Shown here: in pieces, positions 10,147 through 21,900 of the stretch | How positions within the stretch are numbered: the stretch's first letter is position 1 | Layout: every line of letters begins with the position of its first letter | Assembly: GCF_009389715.1 (NCBI RefSeq) | Contig: NC_052397.1 | Location: 18,176,129-18,240,128 of the forward strand | DNA from: Phoenix dactylifera | Lineage: Eukaryota > Streptophyta > Magnoliopsida > Arecales > Arecaceae | Direction: 5' to 3' | Length of the DNA: 64,000 nt | Translations under genes and position numbers: made by a program | The notes under the pieces: model-generated | What the model was told of the DNA's origin: nothing | Database searches by the model: none | What the model saw: the letters and a program-made list of their open reading frames with translations, nothing else

Positions 10147-12006
10147 TCAACGAGCAAAAACTGAGTTTGTTATCTGAATGTTCTCCTCAGAATTGGGCAT
10201 CCAGACCTTTTCAAATGAATCAGTACATGACTGAGCTATAACCGAAAGGTTGAAAACAATCTCAGCCATTCTCGGCCTTTCAGAAGAATTCTCTGCAGTG
10301 CATGCTCTCGCCACCTCTGCCAGGCTAATAGCACCATCCATAGGATAAAATCCTTCCAAGTTTGGATCTATCCATTTCCTCATCCTCTCCTTCCTCTTGT
10401 TTTCATCCTCTAATACCATTCTTATCTCCTTCCACAACATGCCTATCTCACCACCTTCTCTGGCTTCCATAGCTTTCTTTCCTGAAAGTAGCTCCAACAG
10501 GACCACTCCAAAAGCGAACACATCACTTGTAAGTGTCATACCAACTGTTGCTGGTTTAGCCATGGAAAAGTTCGAAATCTTGGCCTTAAAGTGGGCATTT
10601 AGAAGTATGTTGCTGGTCCGAATGTCCCTGTGTACGATGCTCGGTCTTGTGTGCTCGTGCATGTACTGAAGGCCATTAGCCACATCCAGTGCTATATTCA
10701 GCCTCTGTCTCCATGAGAGAAAACTAGCAGAATTTGATGAGGAAGACTTGGAATGCAACCAGTTGTCCAATGATCCATTCTCAGCGAATTCAAAGACCAA
10801 GAAAAAATCACCATCAGCATCAGTATAAGAAATTCCTGCCAACTTAATTAGATTTGCATGACTTACTATTTGCAAGATATTCAGCTCCTCTTTGACATCA
10901 CCAGCTTTCGCCTGCTTGACAGCGAACACCCGCCCGTTTAGGGTGGCTCTGTAAACCGAAACGCCAATCCTGTACACCTCGTCCAGATTCATGGTAGCTT
11001 CCAGGATAGCTTTATTCTCGAACATGGCCATCTTGTCTATAAACTGGGAGATCTCGGCCAAGAGCTTATCACCTTTGGTCATGGGACTAGCAGGCTGATC
11101 GTTGCACGGTTTCTTGGACCCAGGAAGATCGACAGCTTCCAAACTGGATCCTTTACGAATGATTGTTTCCTTGGGTCGGCACTTAAAGTAAGCCAAGACC
11201 AACAAAGAACACAGAACCAAGGCTAAAACAGCCCCCACGGTGCTCGACGCTATAATGATGGTTCTATTAGATTTTGGTTTGTGGTGTGCAGCAGTGGTGG
11301 TGGTATAAAGTGGCGGGGGAAGACGTGGCATTTCTGAGACTGGAACCAGTATGGGACGAGCTGCTGCAGCACTGAAATCTCTATAGTTATTTTCAGTTGC
11401 TATGGCGTCAGTCGAAGAGTTCATCATCTCACTCAATTTAGATATTTCATCTCCTGCTTGCCATACGTAAGTTATAAGGAAATTGATACCTTGATCCATC
11501 TGGGTATTTGTAGGACACTTACAGTACAATGGAATGATCACCTCTTGGCCAGGTTTCAATTTGGAAGGCTTCAGCGTTGGATTCAAGTCCATGATGACGT
11601 CGTAATCAGTGAGGTTTTCGAAATTGTAGATCGAAACTAAGTAGAAAGTGTCGCCTTCCTTGATCTGGTATGTAGTGTTAGCGCAGGATTGGTTTCCAGT
11701 GCAACTGCACGATATCGGGACGAGCAAGAGCTGGTCTGGAAGAAAAGCACCTTCTTCAGATGACAGATTGTTGGCTCTCGTTATGGATAAGGGACTGACT
11801 CCGAAGAGGTCAGAAATGTCTCCAGGCTCCAAGTATTCTGGTGACTGGGTTCGATACACGACGAAAGTTTTGCAGGAGCTGGACGAGTTCGCAGAGCATG
11901 AGAAGAGTGTGGTGTTGGTATCGATGGTTTGAGGAGCAACGAGGGAGGTGTGGAACAAAAGGAAGATGAAGGGGAGAGCTTGAAAGGAGAGAAGGGATGG
12001 TTCCAT
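10147..12006 (-). CDS. LysM receptor-like pseudokinase, NFR5/NFP (LYR) type
   Basis: This is an intact intronless gene for a plasma-membrane LysM receptor related to legume NFR5/NFP, which perceive lipo-chitooligosaccharides in root symbioses. The open frame begins at 12039, but I chose the ATG at 12006 because it starts directly with a signal peptide (MEPSLLSFQALPF). That gives 619 residues against about 595 for NFR5. In numbering from 12039, CXC pairs at 111-113 and 173-175 separate three LysM units, and the transmembrane segment is about 260-284. The kinase-like domain spans about 355-600. It has a poor glycine loop (GVSVYRA), Lys375, HRD at 470-472, NFS at 490-492 where DFG should be, and almost no activation loop. 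These degenerate features are typical of NFR5. The C-terminus (NSVFAR) also resembles that family. Such receptors signal through a partner with an active kinase. Exact orthology is inferred and needs a tree. Confidence 0.92.
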   Translation of the reverse strand: MEPSLLSFQALPFIFLLFHTSLVAPQTIDTNTTLFSCSANSSSSCKTFVVYRTQSPEYLEPGDISDLFGVSPLSITRANNLSSEEGAFLPDQLLLVPISCSCTGNQSCANTTYQIKEGDTFYLVSIYNFENLTDYDVIMDLNPTLKPSKLKPGQEVIIPLYCKCPTNTQMDQGINFLITYVWQAGDEISKLSEMMNSSTDAIATENNYRDFSAAAARPILVPVSEMPRLPPPLYTTTTAAHHKPKSNRTIIIASSTVGAVLALVLCSLLVLAYFKCRPKETIIRKGSSLEAVDLPGSKKPCNDQPASPMTKGDKLLAEISQFIDKMAMFENKAILEATMNLDEVYRIGVSVYRATLNGRVFAVKQAKAGDVKEELNILQIVSHANLIKLAGISYTDADGDFFLVFEFAENGSLDNWLHSKSSSSNSASFLSWRQRLNIALDVANGLQYMHEHTRPSIVHRDIRTSNILLNAHFKAKISNFSMAKPATVGMTLTSDVFAFGVVLLELLSGKKAMEAREGGEIGMLWKEIRMVLEDENKRKERMRKWIDPNLEGFYPMDGAISLAEVARACTAENSSERPRMAEIVFNLSVIAQSCTDSFEKVWMPNSEENIQITNSVFAR

Positions 12007-12039
12007 TTTGGTTGGGTCGCCTTTGTTTGTGAGGTCCAA

Positions 12040-13144
12040 TTGAACTGCAGAGAAGCTTCTGTTTCAATTTGGTGCAAAGGTGAGATTAGCTTGGTTAATG
12101 TGGCGCTGTCAAAGGCATTTTTTAAATCTGAATTCCTATAAGAGATTATTGTCCTGCCCATGGTTAATTTATTCTCTTTATTCTCTTTTCCTTTTAGCAG
12201 ATTCCATTGGCTTTGGCTTGGATTTAGCGCAGCATGTTGCGTGAATATCTATATATATATATAAAAAAAAAGCAATAACAGGTGGGTTGCCTGAACCGTG
12301 TCTTCCTTTTATGAGTAGAAATTTGCGTAGCATGCCCCTCATCTTTGAATCTGTTGTACAATCTCTTGGGCGCAGTTGGGCTAATCTTTCATTAAAAAAT
12401 AAATTCTATATCATATTATCATATTTGGCATGAAAAATGGATGAAAGATATAGTAAAATAAATGGTAGGTCCAAAGATGATACAAAATAGGAGAATAATA
12501 TTTATTTTTTCATGCTGGATTACCAAATGGCGATAACCTGAAAAATATCATTTCTTGATGAAAATACCCTCATGCATATTACATTAAGTACATCGATATA
12601 ATTAATATTAACTATATTAATATATATTATATTAATAAATTGGTTGATAATATTTATAGACAATAATATATTTAATATATTAGTATATTTATTAATTAAT
12701 ATTAATTATTAATCAATATTTGACAAATATTTATTAATTATCAACAAATCTAACATGGGATTTATTAAGAATTAATATTTATTTATATACCTAAAGCATA
12801 TAAAAATTTATTTATAATAAAAAAATATATTTTTAATATATATAAAATTTAAAAATATTTATTAACTCATGTAAATATATTTTAATATTCAAAATTATTG
12901 AAAATTGGAAATATAGTCATACAAGATAACCTTCAACCAAATATAATAATTTTTATGCCATTTTTTGAGTAATTTTTTCACCAACTAGTAAAATTTATTT
13001 TTCTCTACAATCATCCTCTCAGATAAATAATTTTTAGAAATTATCAGATTATTCAGTAATCTGACATACTCCAATCAAACGAACCCTCAAAGTGTAAATT
13101 ACACACCAAAAGATATCCAAGGAAAATCTCTCTCTCTCTTCTTC
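12040..13144. other. AT-rich spacer upstream of the NFR5-like gene
   Basis: The first 150 bp presumably hold the 5' UTR and promoter of the minus-strand receptor gene. A short TA run lies at 12250-12263. From about 12400 to 13080 the DNA is extremely AT-rich and ends in CAATCAAACGAACC. That kind of terminus is common in plant MITEs, but no matching inverted end was found. Confidence 0.45.
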
Positions 13145-14360
13145 TTTTTTTTTTAGTAAAAACGGCATTCATATAGCTCTAACGTGAGTACATCCAGCCC
13201 ATATCAAAAGAAAGTAAAAAGTACAAGATAGGAGGTATGTCTCTGACAGATGTCCATATGATCTCTCCGGAGTGCCAAGCAACAAATGAGGCAACCCAAT
13301 CTGTTGCACTGTTCACTTTCCAAAATACATGTAATGTCTGAAAGTCGCTCAGCTCTTGAGCCAATCTACAGGTATTATAGATAAGAGAATGACCATCACC
13401 ATATCTGTCTACTCCCCGAACCCAGTCGATCACCACAGAGGAGTCCCCCTCAAGGTATATACGCTCAGCACCAAGTACCCGCCTCGCATAAAATATCTCC
13501 TCTCAAGCTGCCCGCAGCTCCGCCCCAACTGCAGTAAGTCCAGGCATGCGGCGGCCACCAGCTGCTATTATTCTACCGAGATGATCTCTGATCACAAAGC
13601 CAACACCTCCAGACACCTCGTCCACCAACATACTACCATCGAAGTTCACTTTGAGATGACTAAAGGGTGGGGACACCAAGAAACAAGGGCAAACCTAGGC
13701 GCTGTGATAGCAGAAAGAGTACCCTAGATGTCCTTGGCCATCCCAGAAGAGAACATAGCGGTAGCTGTAGTGATCTCCCTTGCATGAAGCATAGTTCTAT
13801 CCACCACCATCCTCGGGGGTAACCTTCTGCCCTCAAACAGGCCAGCATTCCTGTCCAACCAAATATAATAAGCCAAATATGCCCAAAGGATCCTCGCCTC
13901 AACAGTACTAGGCCTCCGCATGAAAACTCTCAGCCGATGAATCAAATCTTGTGCTGACTCGATCGAGTGAGGCAACTGGTCGGGTGATCTACTCCAAATC
14001 TCCTGACTTTAGGATACTGCAGAAGAACATGATCAATAGTCTTCTCGGTATCCGTGCACACCTCGTAACATTGAGTGGTCCTCACCCCTCACCATGCTAA
14101 CAAGCTCCTGGTTGGTAAGCAACCCCATGCCACCTTTCAGATGAAGAGTGCCACACGCGGACGAATCCGCATCCTCCAAATCCGTCCTCCCTCTATCTGC
14201 TGAACTGGTTCTCTGCTCATCATCATATGAATATCCCTGGCTCGCACCTACAATCGCCCTGTCGGCACTCAGAATAGTCTGTCTGGCCTCTCCCGGGCAA
14301 GAACTGGTAGGGCTAGGACCATCAAGAGTTGGTGAGGGTAGGGCCAAAGTCTCTTTCAAG
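13145..14360 (-). mobile_element. LINE retrotransposon, 3' remnant (zf-RVT and RNase H)
   Basis: Minus-strand reading gives the C-terminal half of a plant L1-like polyprotein, scattered over frames. A segment near 14060-14190 resembles the zf-RVT region (VAWGCLPTRSLLA, then EVCTDTEKTIDHVLLQYP). Next is the ARILWAYLAYYIWLDRN block (13724-13975). An RNase H-like part (13179-13436) contains VIDWVRG and ATDWVASFVAWHSG. Several stops and frame changes show it is dead. Downstream on this strand (about 13160-13145) an A-rich run resembles the usual LINE tail. No endonuclease or catalytic reverse transcriptase part was seen, as expected for a 5'-truncated insertion. Confidence 0.85.
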
Positions 14361-14462
14361 AGTTGGTGAGGACATATATTGAGCCGGGCAGTGCAATGGG
14401 GGAATAAAGAAGTGCCTAGAGGGCATTTCTCTATGTGGACAGATTAAGATGCATTCATATAG

Positions 14463-14620
14463 TTAAGAAGATGATGCTGCACTTTGATTAACATATTTCC
14501 CAACTGCCTTGAACATATATAGATTCACATTTTAGTAAGAATACTTAATAAACAATGCATCCTTATATGTCCAAGGCGATTGGGACATATGCTAATCTCT
14601 GTGCAGCATCACCTTCTTAA
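14463..14620. repeat. Imperfect inverted repeat, 57-bp arms and 44-nt loop
   Basis: Arm 1 (14463-14519) and arm 2 (14564-14620) are reverse complements without gaps at roughly 84% identity by eye. Arm 1 begins TTAAGAAGATGATGCTGCAC and arm 2 ends GTGCAGCATCACCTTCTTAA. Transcribed on the minus strand, several A/G differences become G-U pairs, so that strand folds better. It could be a small-RNA precursor or the core of a small foldback element. No known microRNA was matched with confidence. Confidence 0.7.
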
Positions 14621-14639
14621 TTTTATTATGCGTATACGT

Positions 14640-15912
14640 TTAGATTTAGATTGTTATTTATGTTTTGCTAACTTCTCGGTGTTTGACTAGGTTTGCTGGT
14701 GTGCCAAGGAAACTGCAATAATAGTCCAGGGAGAAGAAAACAGAAGCGTTAGTTTGCGAGAAAGAGTCTAGGCCATGGAAAAACCAAGTTCTACATTGAT
14801 TTTGACATGCATGGTAGAAGGTACAAGAAGATTAACTTGTTAGCCCAACCACAAATGAAACCATGATAATTTTTCGTTATTCGCCTCTGTATAGTATTTA
14901 ATGTAGCTAGGTCGTAGTAAACAAGACTTGATTTAATTATCTTATTTATACCTGACCTTCTGTATCTCTGTGTACACCATTATTTTGGGGATAAAGATGG
15001 AAATATCAGTGCAACAAAGAGAGCAACCGGCAACAAATATTACAACAAACAGAAAACAAATAACATGGTTGCAAAGGTGCAAACCACAAGATACAGTCAT
15101 GCACCTAAGCACAATCTTGTGTGCAAATGGCATGCATCAAACTGTTATCTTCTCCATCTTGACTGGTTCTTTGCATATCATTTTGCATGCTAATCTTTTT
15201 CCCTGGATCCTGTGCGCTTGTCAAAATCTCCCTACCTCGCAAAGAAAAACAACTAATGAGTTGCTCAAAGGCAGTTACTTTGGATGTTCTGCTGCTAGCA
15301 GTAATACGATGCAAAAATAGCTGATATTTGTACTGCTGCTTCCAGCTCGACAACGTTGCTCGGTCCAGCCATGCCAACAGTTTTGCAGGCAAAGGATATG
15401 AGCAGCAGGCATAGAGATGCTGCAAACTTGATGAACAAGGCTGTTGACTTCACGTTGTTTGGTTCCACTTGTCTTCATGCCTGACTAATGGATTCTATCT
15501 GCCAAATTTTCCAGGTTTTATTGTAATCTATGTGCGCTTATACCCTGGATCAAGCTCAGGAACAATCACAAGCTAACAATATATCTCATAAAAAAAATCA
15601 TATAATGCCAAATATTCACAATCAAGCGTAAAACACACGCAAGTGCAAGGTTCCATGGCATCATGTCCATAACACACAAGAAAGCTGTATAGGGTGTGGA
15701 TTGATCATCCAGCTTATTCAATATTGATAAATATCCAATGTTCCAATAAAGGAGTTACTGATTAAGGGAGTGCAACTTACAGGTATAGAAACTGTAGTTT
15801 TCTATGCGGATGACTAAAGACTCTAATTTCTTTATAAGCTTTAACCCTAAAATTTAAATACAAGGGCCCAATGAAAATCGTGCAACAATCAAACATTGTT
15901 TGAGACTTTTTT
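14640..15912. other. Spacer downstream of the DA1-type gene
   Basis: No gene was recognised. The short frames on both strands between 14942 and 15478 show no family features. The last few hundred bases before 15913 should hold the 3' UTR of the minus-strand DA1-type gene. Confidence 0.4.
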
Positions 15913-18900
15913 TCAGCCTGGAAAGCTCCCTGTCAACCGGATGTGGTCAAGCGTACGTCTGAGGCCGTATTGAAGAGCTGCCTGGTTGCCTGCTCTGAAA
16001 CCATCTCCATATGCTGATGAAGTATCTGATTCGATCTGGTGCTTGAAGAAATCCCCGAGTTTCTTCTCGAATTGAGATCTAGAACCCTTCTTTGATGACA
16101 TGGATGCTGAGGATGTGGAAGTGGATGCAATGTTACTGCCTGACCCTGACATGATCTCTGAATCCAGCCACATATGTGCAAGAACCTGGCATATACCTTC
16201 TTCAACTTCTTGACTAAGAGAATGGTATCCTGTAAGATGATCGGGGAAATAGTAGCACAGATGATTATTACTTTGAAAACACAATGACTAGACATGTAAT
16301 AGCACAAAAAACACAGCCTAGTGATGTAAATGGAAAGGATTCAGGCCGCAAGGACTTGCCATCTCTTCTTCTCAAAATGCCGAGATATTAAAAAAAAACT
16401 ATGGGCCCATTTGGTATCCCTCTTGTTTTCTGCTTTTGTTTACAAAACAACAAGAAGAGAAATAAACTAGACTGAACAGCATGTATGATGAAACCCCTTC
16501 GCTTTTCAAATTATATATAATCTTTAAAGCTTTGGAAAGCAAAGATTTGTAGCTTTCAAAAAAGAGTGAAGACACAAGAAAGGAGTAGCTGAAGTTTTAC
16601 AGGAATGTTATCTTCAAATTTGGCATGTCTAAACCAATTTTGGCTTTCAATTTATCTTGCAGCAAACTTGTCAATCTATATGCATGTGACTGTAGAGAAA
16701 TTAAGCTAATAAACTTGTTTAAATGTTAATGATGATCATCTAAATATATCATCAAACCATAACCTGATAATACTTTACAATGACACCTTAATCGGCTAAT
16801 ACACAACCAAAATGATACAAGACCTTTCTATATGAAATCATATTTGGTATTAGGGTCTTTAGTGGTAACTGGTAAAGTTCATACTGTCTATGCTAGTATC
16901 CTCTCATAAAATCCAGTCAGCCCACTTCATAGGTCTGATTCCTGGCCCAACTGATTGACCCATGGCCTGCTATACTAGGACCAGGCACACAACCTGGCCA
17001 CATTCGAGTGCAAAACTAGCACTAGAAAGCACCAAAATCTGTTATTCTTAGTGATGCTTTAGCAAGCCTAGTTTGGATTATATTATCACTAGAACTCCCA
17101 ATAATCTCATAAAAGTGCATCTGCAACAGTTAATTGGTGATTGGTCCAGGTAGAATGTTTTCTTTAAATATGAATTCTATTGAACAAGGAGAAAGACTCA
17201 AAACAACCAAACAAGTAGCGGCAATTTTGAAGCAAGGTCCTCAATTTAGGTCTCACTAGAGTCTAGCACTGCCAGAAGATTGCTATGGGCACAACACTTA
17301 ATTCCCATGCCTGTCTTTAACATGTGATAAATCATCCTTAAGCAATAGGCGATCCAGATTACTAAAATTACGAACAAAATTAAGCTTGACTAATTAACTT
17401 AAAGAGTCAAAGTGAACTATCAGAAAGTGTTTGCAAGCCCATCGCTATACATCATTAGAGATCTAACCTCCTCATACCAGGACGCATAAATGGAAGTCAT
17501 TTGTGATCCAATGACTGCGATGAACTAGTAGATCAAAAGGTTAGCATAGAATACTTCAGACCATATCCCCTCAATTTATTTCTACAGGGCTTTCATCTAA
17601 GATGCACTATACAGATGACAGAAAGATTGGAGTGATTCCACAACTACAAGTTTACAAGCCACTAGGAAGAAGAGAGAGATGATATGCCCTCTCGTTGTTC
17701 ATAATTTCACTTTGATCTCAGAGCTGATCGCTTAAATTGATTTTCCTTTGAACCACATCACAAGTATTCAAACACCTAACTGTGCGTGTCCAACAGACGA
17801 TGTCTAACTCTAGGTGAGAGCAAGTTGGGAACTTGGCACCTCATCTTTTATTTAAGATAGACCCTGGCCATTATTTTTAGGGTTAGTAAGTAGCGACCTG
17901 CTTCTTGTGCCAAGGAGATATAGTTTAACAAAACCAGCCTAAGGGCTTTCAAACAATAGGTTCCAGGAACCTGCTTAGCTTAAAATAATGGTCCTACACA
18001 ATAGACATCAAAATATTCAGCCTAACTGATTCCTCCTATCATTATTGTGTGATGTGTTGCTCTGTTGGAATGGAAAACTTTTACCATCAACTAGTAGATC
18101 AATTAGAGGGAAAAAAAGAAAGAAAAAGATGATAGAATTTTACCACCTCTTAACTGGGGAAGTACCTTTAAGCCGAAGCCATGCATGCATCATCTCATGG
18201 GCAAGAATTGACCCTGTCAGTAATCTGTATGCATAAGGATTTAAATAATAAGTATGATATCGAAACCTTTAAATTATTTGTAATTTACAGTTGAAAAGAA
18301 CCATAAAAAATTGGAGTTATTGCAATTTAATCCATCATTAATGCTTGAAAACTTCATAATTGTCTGCAGAACATATTGCTAGCTGTTGAGTTTTTGAAAT
18401 ATGCATTCGTCATACTATTTTTGCCCTCCATACCAGTGCCACGTATGCCCGGTACAGGGTGGTATGGTCTGGCATGGTCAACCATGCTCATATAGCAAGT
18501 TGGTACTAAAATCATACCAAGATAATGACAGGAAAGACATGTAGTACTTAATGATACCTTGGGAGACCATAAAGTATAAGAATGGCAGTTACTTCGCATC
18601 GCCGAGTGAGTCTATATGGCTCTGTTACCATTTCCATAACTCTGTTTCCAGCTCCAAACTTTGGTCTCCTTAAAATCTGATTACAATTTTTTTTAAAAAA
18701 AAAAAACTTAGTTTATTGTTTTAAGAAATGATAATAATCAAACAAAAACTAGCATACATCCTTTCAAGAAGCATAGTAGTCCACATTCTAAGCTAGTGAA
18801 ATAGAAGATTTCTCACCGTGCTCACTGTCTGCTCTTCAGAAAGGCAGAGACCTCTGGTTTCTGGAAGGTGATGATGACCCTGCTCCCCATGGTAAAAGTA

Positions 18901-21900
18901 AATCAGTAAATGATAAGAAAGAAATTTACATAAGTACTAAACAGAACTTCTAGAGTTTCAATTCCTCACAGTCTTTTCTCCTTCCATTGCCTCATTTAGA
19001 GCCTGCCTCTCAACAAGAAGTAATGGAATCTGTTGTTCCACCTTCATGTTTAAACCTTCATAAAACTCCTGGATGTCAAGGTAAAGAGTTTGGCACTCGC
19101 TAGTGTCCATTATTGCAGAATCTAGACACTCCAGGCAGAGCTTCCGCCCATCATCTAAAGTCACATATTGTGTGTCTGTTGGCTGGAATTTTATTAAGAG
19201 GGAACAGAAAAGAGATAATAAGCAGCACACAAAAAAAACAAGACATGAGTCAGATCATAGAAAAGTTGATGCACTGTAAATAATGATAGATGCAATCTAT
19301 AAACAAGAAATGTCAGGCACTATCACATGTAACAGTACTAACCAAGTAACTTCACTAAATGATCAACTTTCACACCTAGATAAAATTATTCAAAATAATA
19401 GCTTAGACTAACCTCCATTCTTTCACAACTGCAGCACCTTGGAGTCCCATCCATCTCATGCGAAGGACAATATTTCTGTAGCCAGAAAGGATGTGCCCTA
19501 TATTCAATAAGGCCATTCATATTTGTTGGAATCTGCAAACATGGACATGATGACATTGAACTTCAACAGAAGGTTCACAAAGATTTCAAGCATTTATTAT
19601 AATCCCAAAATGCTTCAAGATCACCAATGATAATGTTTAAAAGCATGGCAAATGTTTCATACAAGAGTAATAACGCTAGATTTTGGAACCAAGTTGATAA
19701 TAATCATCTACATTAGCAAGCACCAACATAATGCTGACTCTTGTTTGAGACTTCCAACAAATAACAACCGATCATGCATTGGTAAGGAGGCACTTTCGGC
19801 CAAGATAGTAGCAAACCTAGTTGTGACGTCCCTGAAGTATCAGCAAAGATCTCGAAAGATCTTAAAAAGAGTTTGATGAGGTTAAGTTGGTAAAACATTG
19901 GCTTAAAGAATAGTAAATCCAATGTCCATAGAGTCACAACAATAAGATTGTGAAGGTCCAAATTGCCTTCAAAAAGCAATAAACTTAGGATGGATTGACA
20001 TGGATTTGTCATTTCTTTCATATTACCCTCGGGAGAGCAGGGAGGGGGAGAGAGAGAGGGAGAGAGAATTAGAAAGGTAATAATATTGCCCAGTTGAGCA
20101 GATGAAAGAATCAAGAAATGTGAAGATTATTTCACAGGCATGCAATTGAATTTTGCCAAGTTCTGCTGACAGAAGAATCAGAACGGAAAATAGCCTCAAA
20201 ATGCTATCCCATTTGCAATTTCGCTCAAATTCCATAATTATATTTTTTTATGTTCAAAAAATTAACAATATTATTAGCAAAAGGTATCATATTTAGCTCA
20301 GAATTAGACTGGCGTTCCTCTTAAGAGCTGCAATAAGTCTCAACAATATAGTGTTTTAATACTTCTGGCAATTAAACACAAGAACAAGCATCAAATTACA
20401 CATCCTGCTACTTAAACAAAGGTTCCAAACAATATAAGTTTAGCATTATATATACTTACAAATTGCTTGCAAACATCGCATTTTGGGTGATAATGCTCCT
20501 TGTAACAAGACTTGTGATATGGATAATTCCCGGACATAGAGAACTGTACAAATAGACTAGTGAATTTCAGTCTCATTCTATATAACTTCTCATAAAGATG
20601 CCAAGCAGGTATTATTAATTTCCTTACCTCATAATCTGATATTGGATGGTTACAAGCATGGCAACGAAAACACTCTGGGTGCCAAACAGCTCCCATACAA
20701 CTAAGAAAATGCCCATGACCAATCTCAGTATTGCAACCGGCACATATTCTACAGCAAAATGTTGAAGAAAGACTTTTAAGAATTTTAAAAAAAGGACAAC
20801 AAGATAGAATGAATTAAGAAAATGAAGGTTTTTTATTTTTACCGGGAAAAAAGATTGGGTCAGAATGACATGCCACTGTTTAATATGAATCCAATATACG
20901 AGATGTCTTGCAGGATTGCTTTGGCGGTCAAAGGAATTGGATTTTATCATACAAGAAATACTCCATATGATTTTACTTTTTATTTAATGGTAAGTACGGT
21001 AAGGATGCAGTCGTATTCATTCTTTGGTGTTAAGATTTGCTAACTACTTGACCAGTGCTCTATAGTTCAAGTCATAATAGAACCTTCATTTCTAATAACA
21101 CAATGGCCTTCTATCTTACAGGAGTAATTGTTAGAACTTAGAATAATTCACTAGTATTCTCTCGATAAGAAATATGAAAAATCATATCTAGAGTCAAGAT
21201 GCATTGGTTTAGGTTGGATCATCACCATACTAGGCAAGTGTTTCATGTTTTTGGTATTAATTTATATATATATATATATATATATCAAAATTTGAGCTTA
21301 AAAAATAAAAATTCTAGTATGTATCATTATAAAGTTTGATACGCACCAAATAATTAGTGGATACCGAAATGGAAACTTTCATTAAACAAAGCCCATTTGT
21401 CTAGAATGCTGTGTTCCTCGTTCCAAATTTCCAAGGTTTTCTTCATGTGATCATTTTTCACCAGTTTGTATGCAGTTAGTAGGTTTTGGAGTAGATTTCA
21501 TAGTTTCAGACATCAACATGGGATTTATTTATTTGGGTTGTTCTTTATCTAACCTTTCATGTAATTGCTAATCCTAATGTTTGATTAATAAAAAAAGCAC
21601 ACTTTTAACTCATGGTAATTTGGAGTAGCTGTTTTGGTGGTTGTTCGGCCTAATCTTGCTTATGGAGATTTTCTTGATTCATCTCTCACAGAAGTGCCCT
21701 ATACTTTGTTAGACACATTTACAACCTCTGCATAAGATAACTTTATTTTAATATCATAAGAGCATTTGAAGAGAATTTATGGAGCAAAGTTGGAATCTTT
21801 AATGCGGATCTGTGAGTGCTGAAAGTAGAAAAGTTGTAAGACTTGAGCACACCCAAGGGAGATGATTTGGAGACTGTATTTTGCAAACTTTTATATTGGA

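Noticed and set aside
14463..14620. Calling the hairpin a miR172 gene
   Set aside because: Only a 12-base core is shared and it sits on the wrong arm in both orientations.
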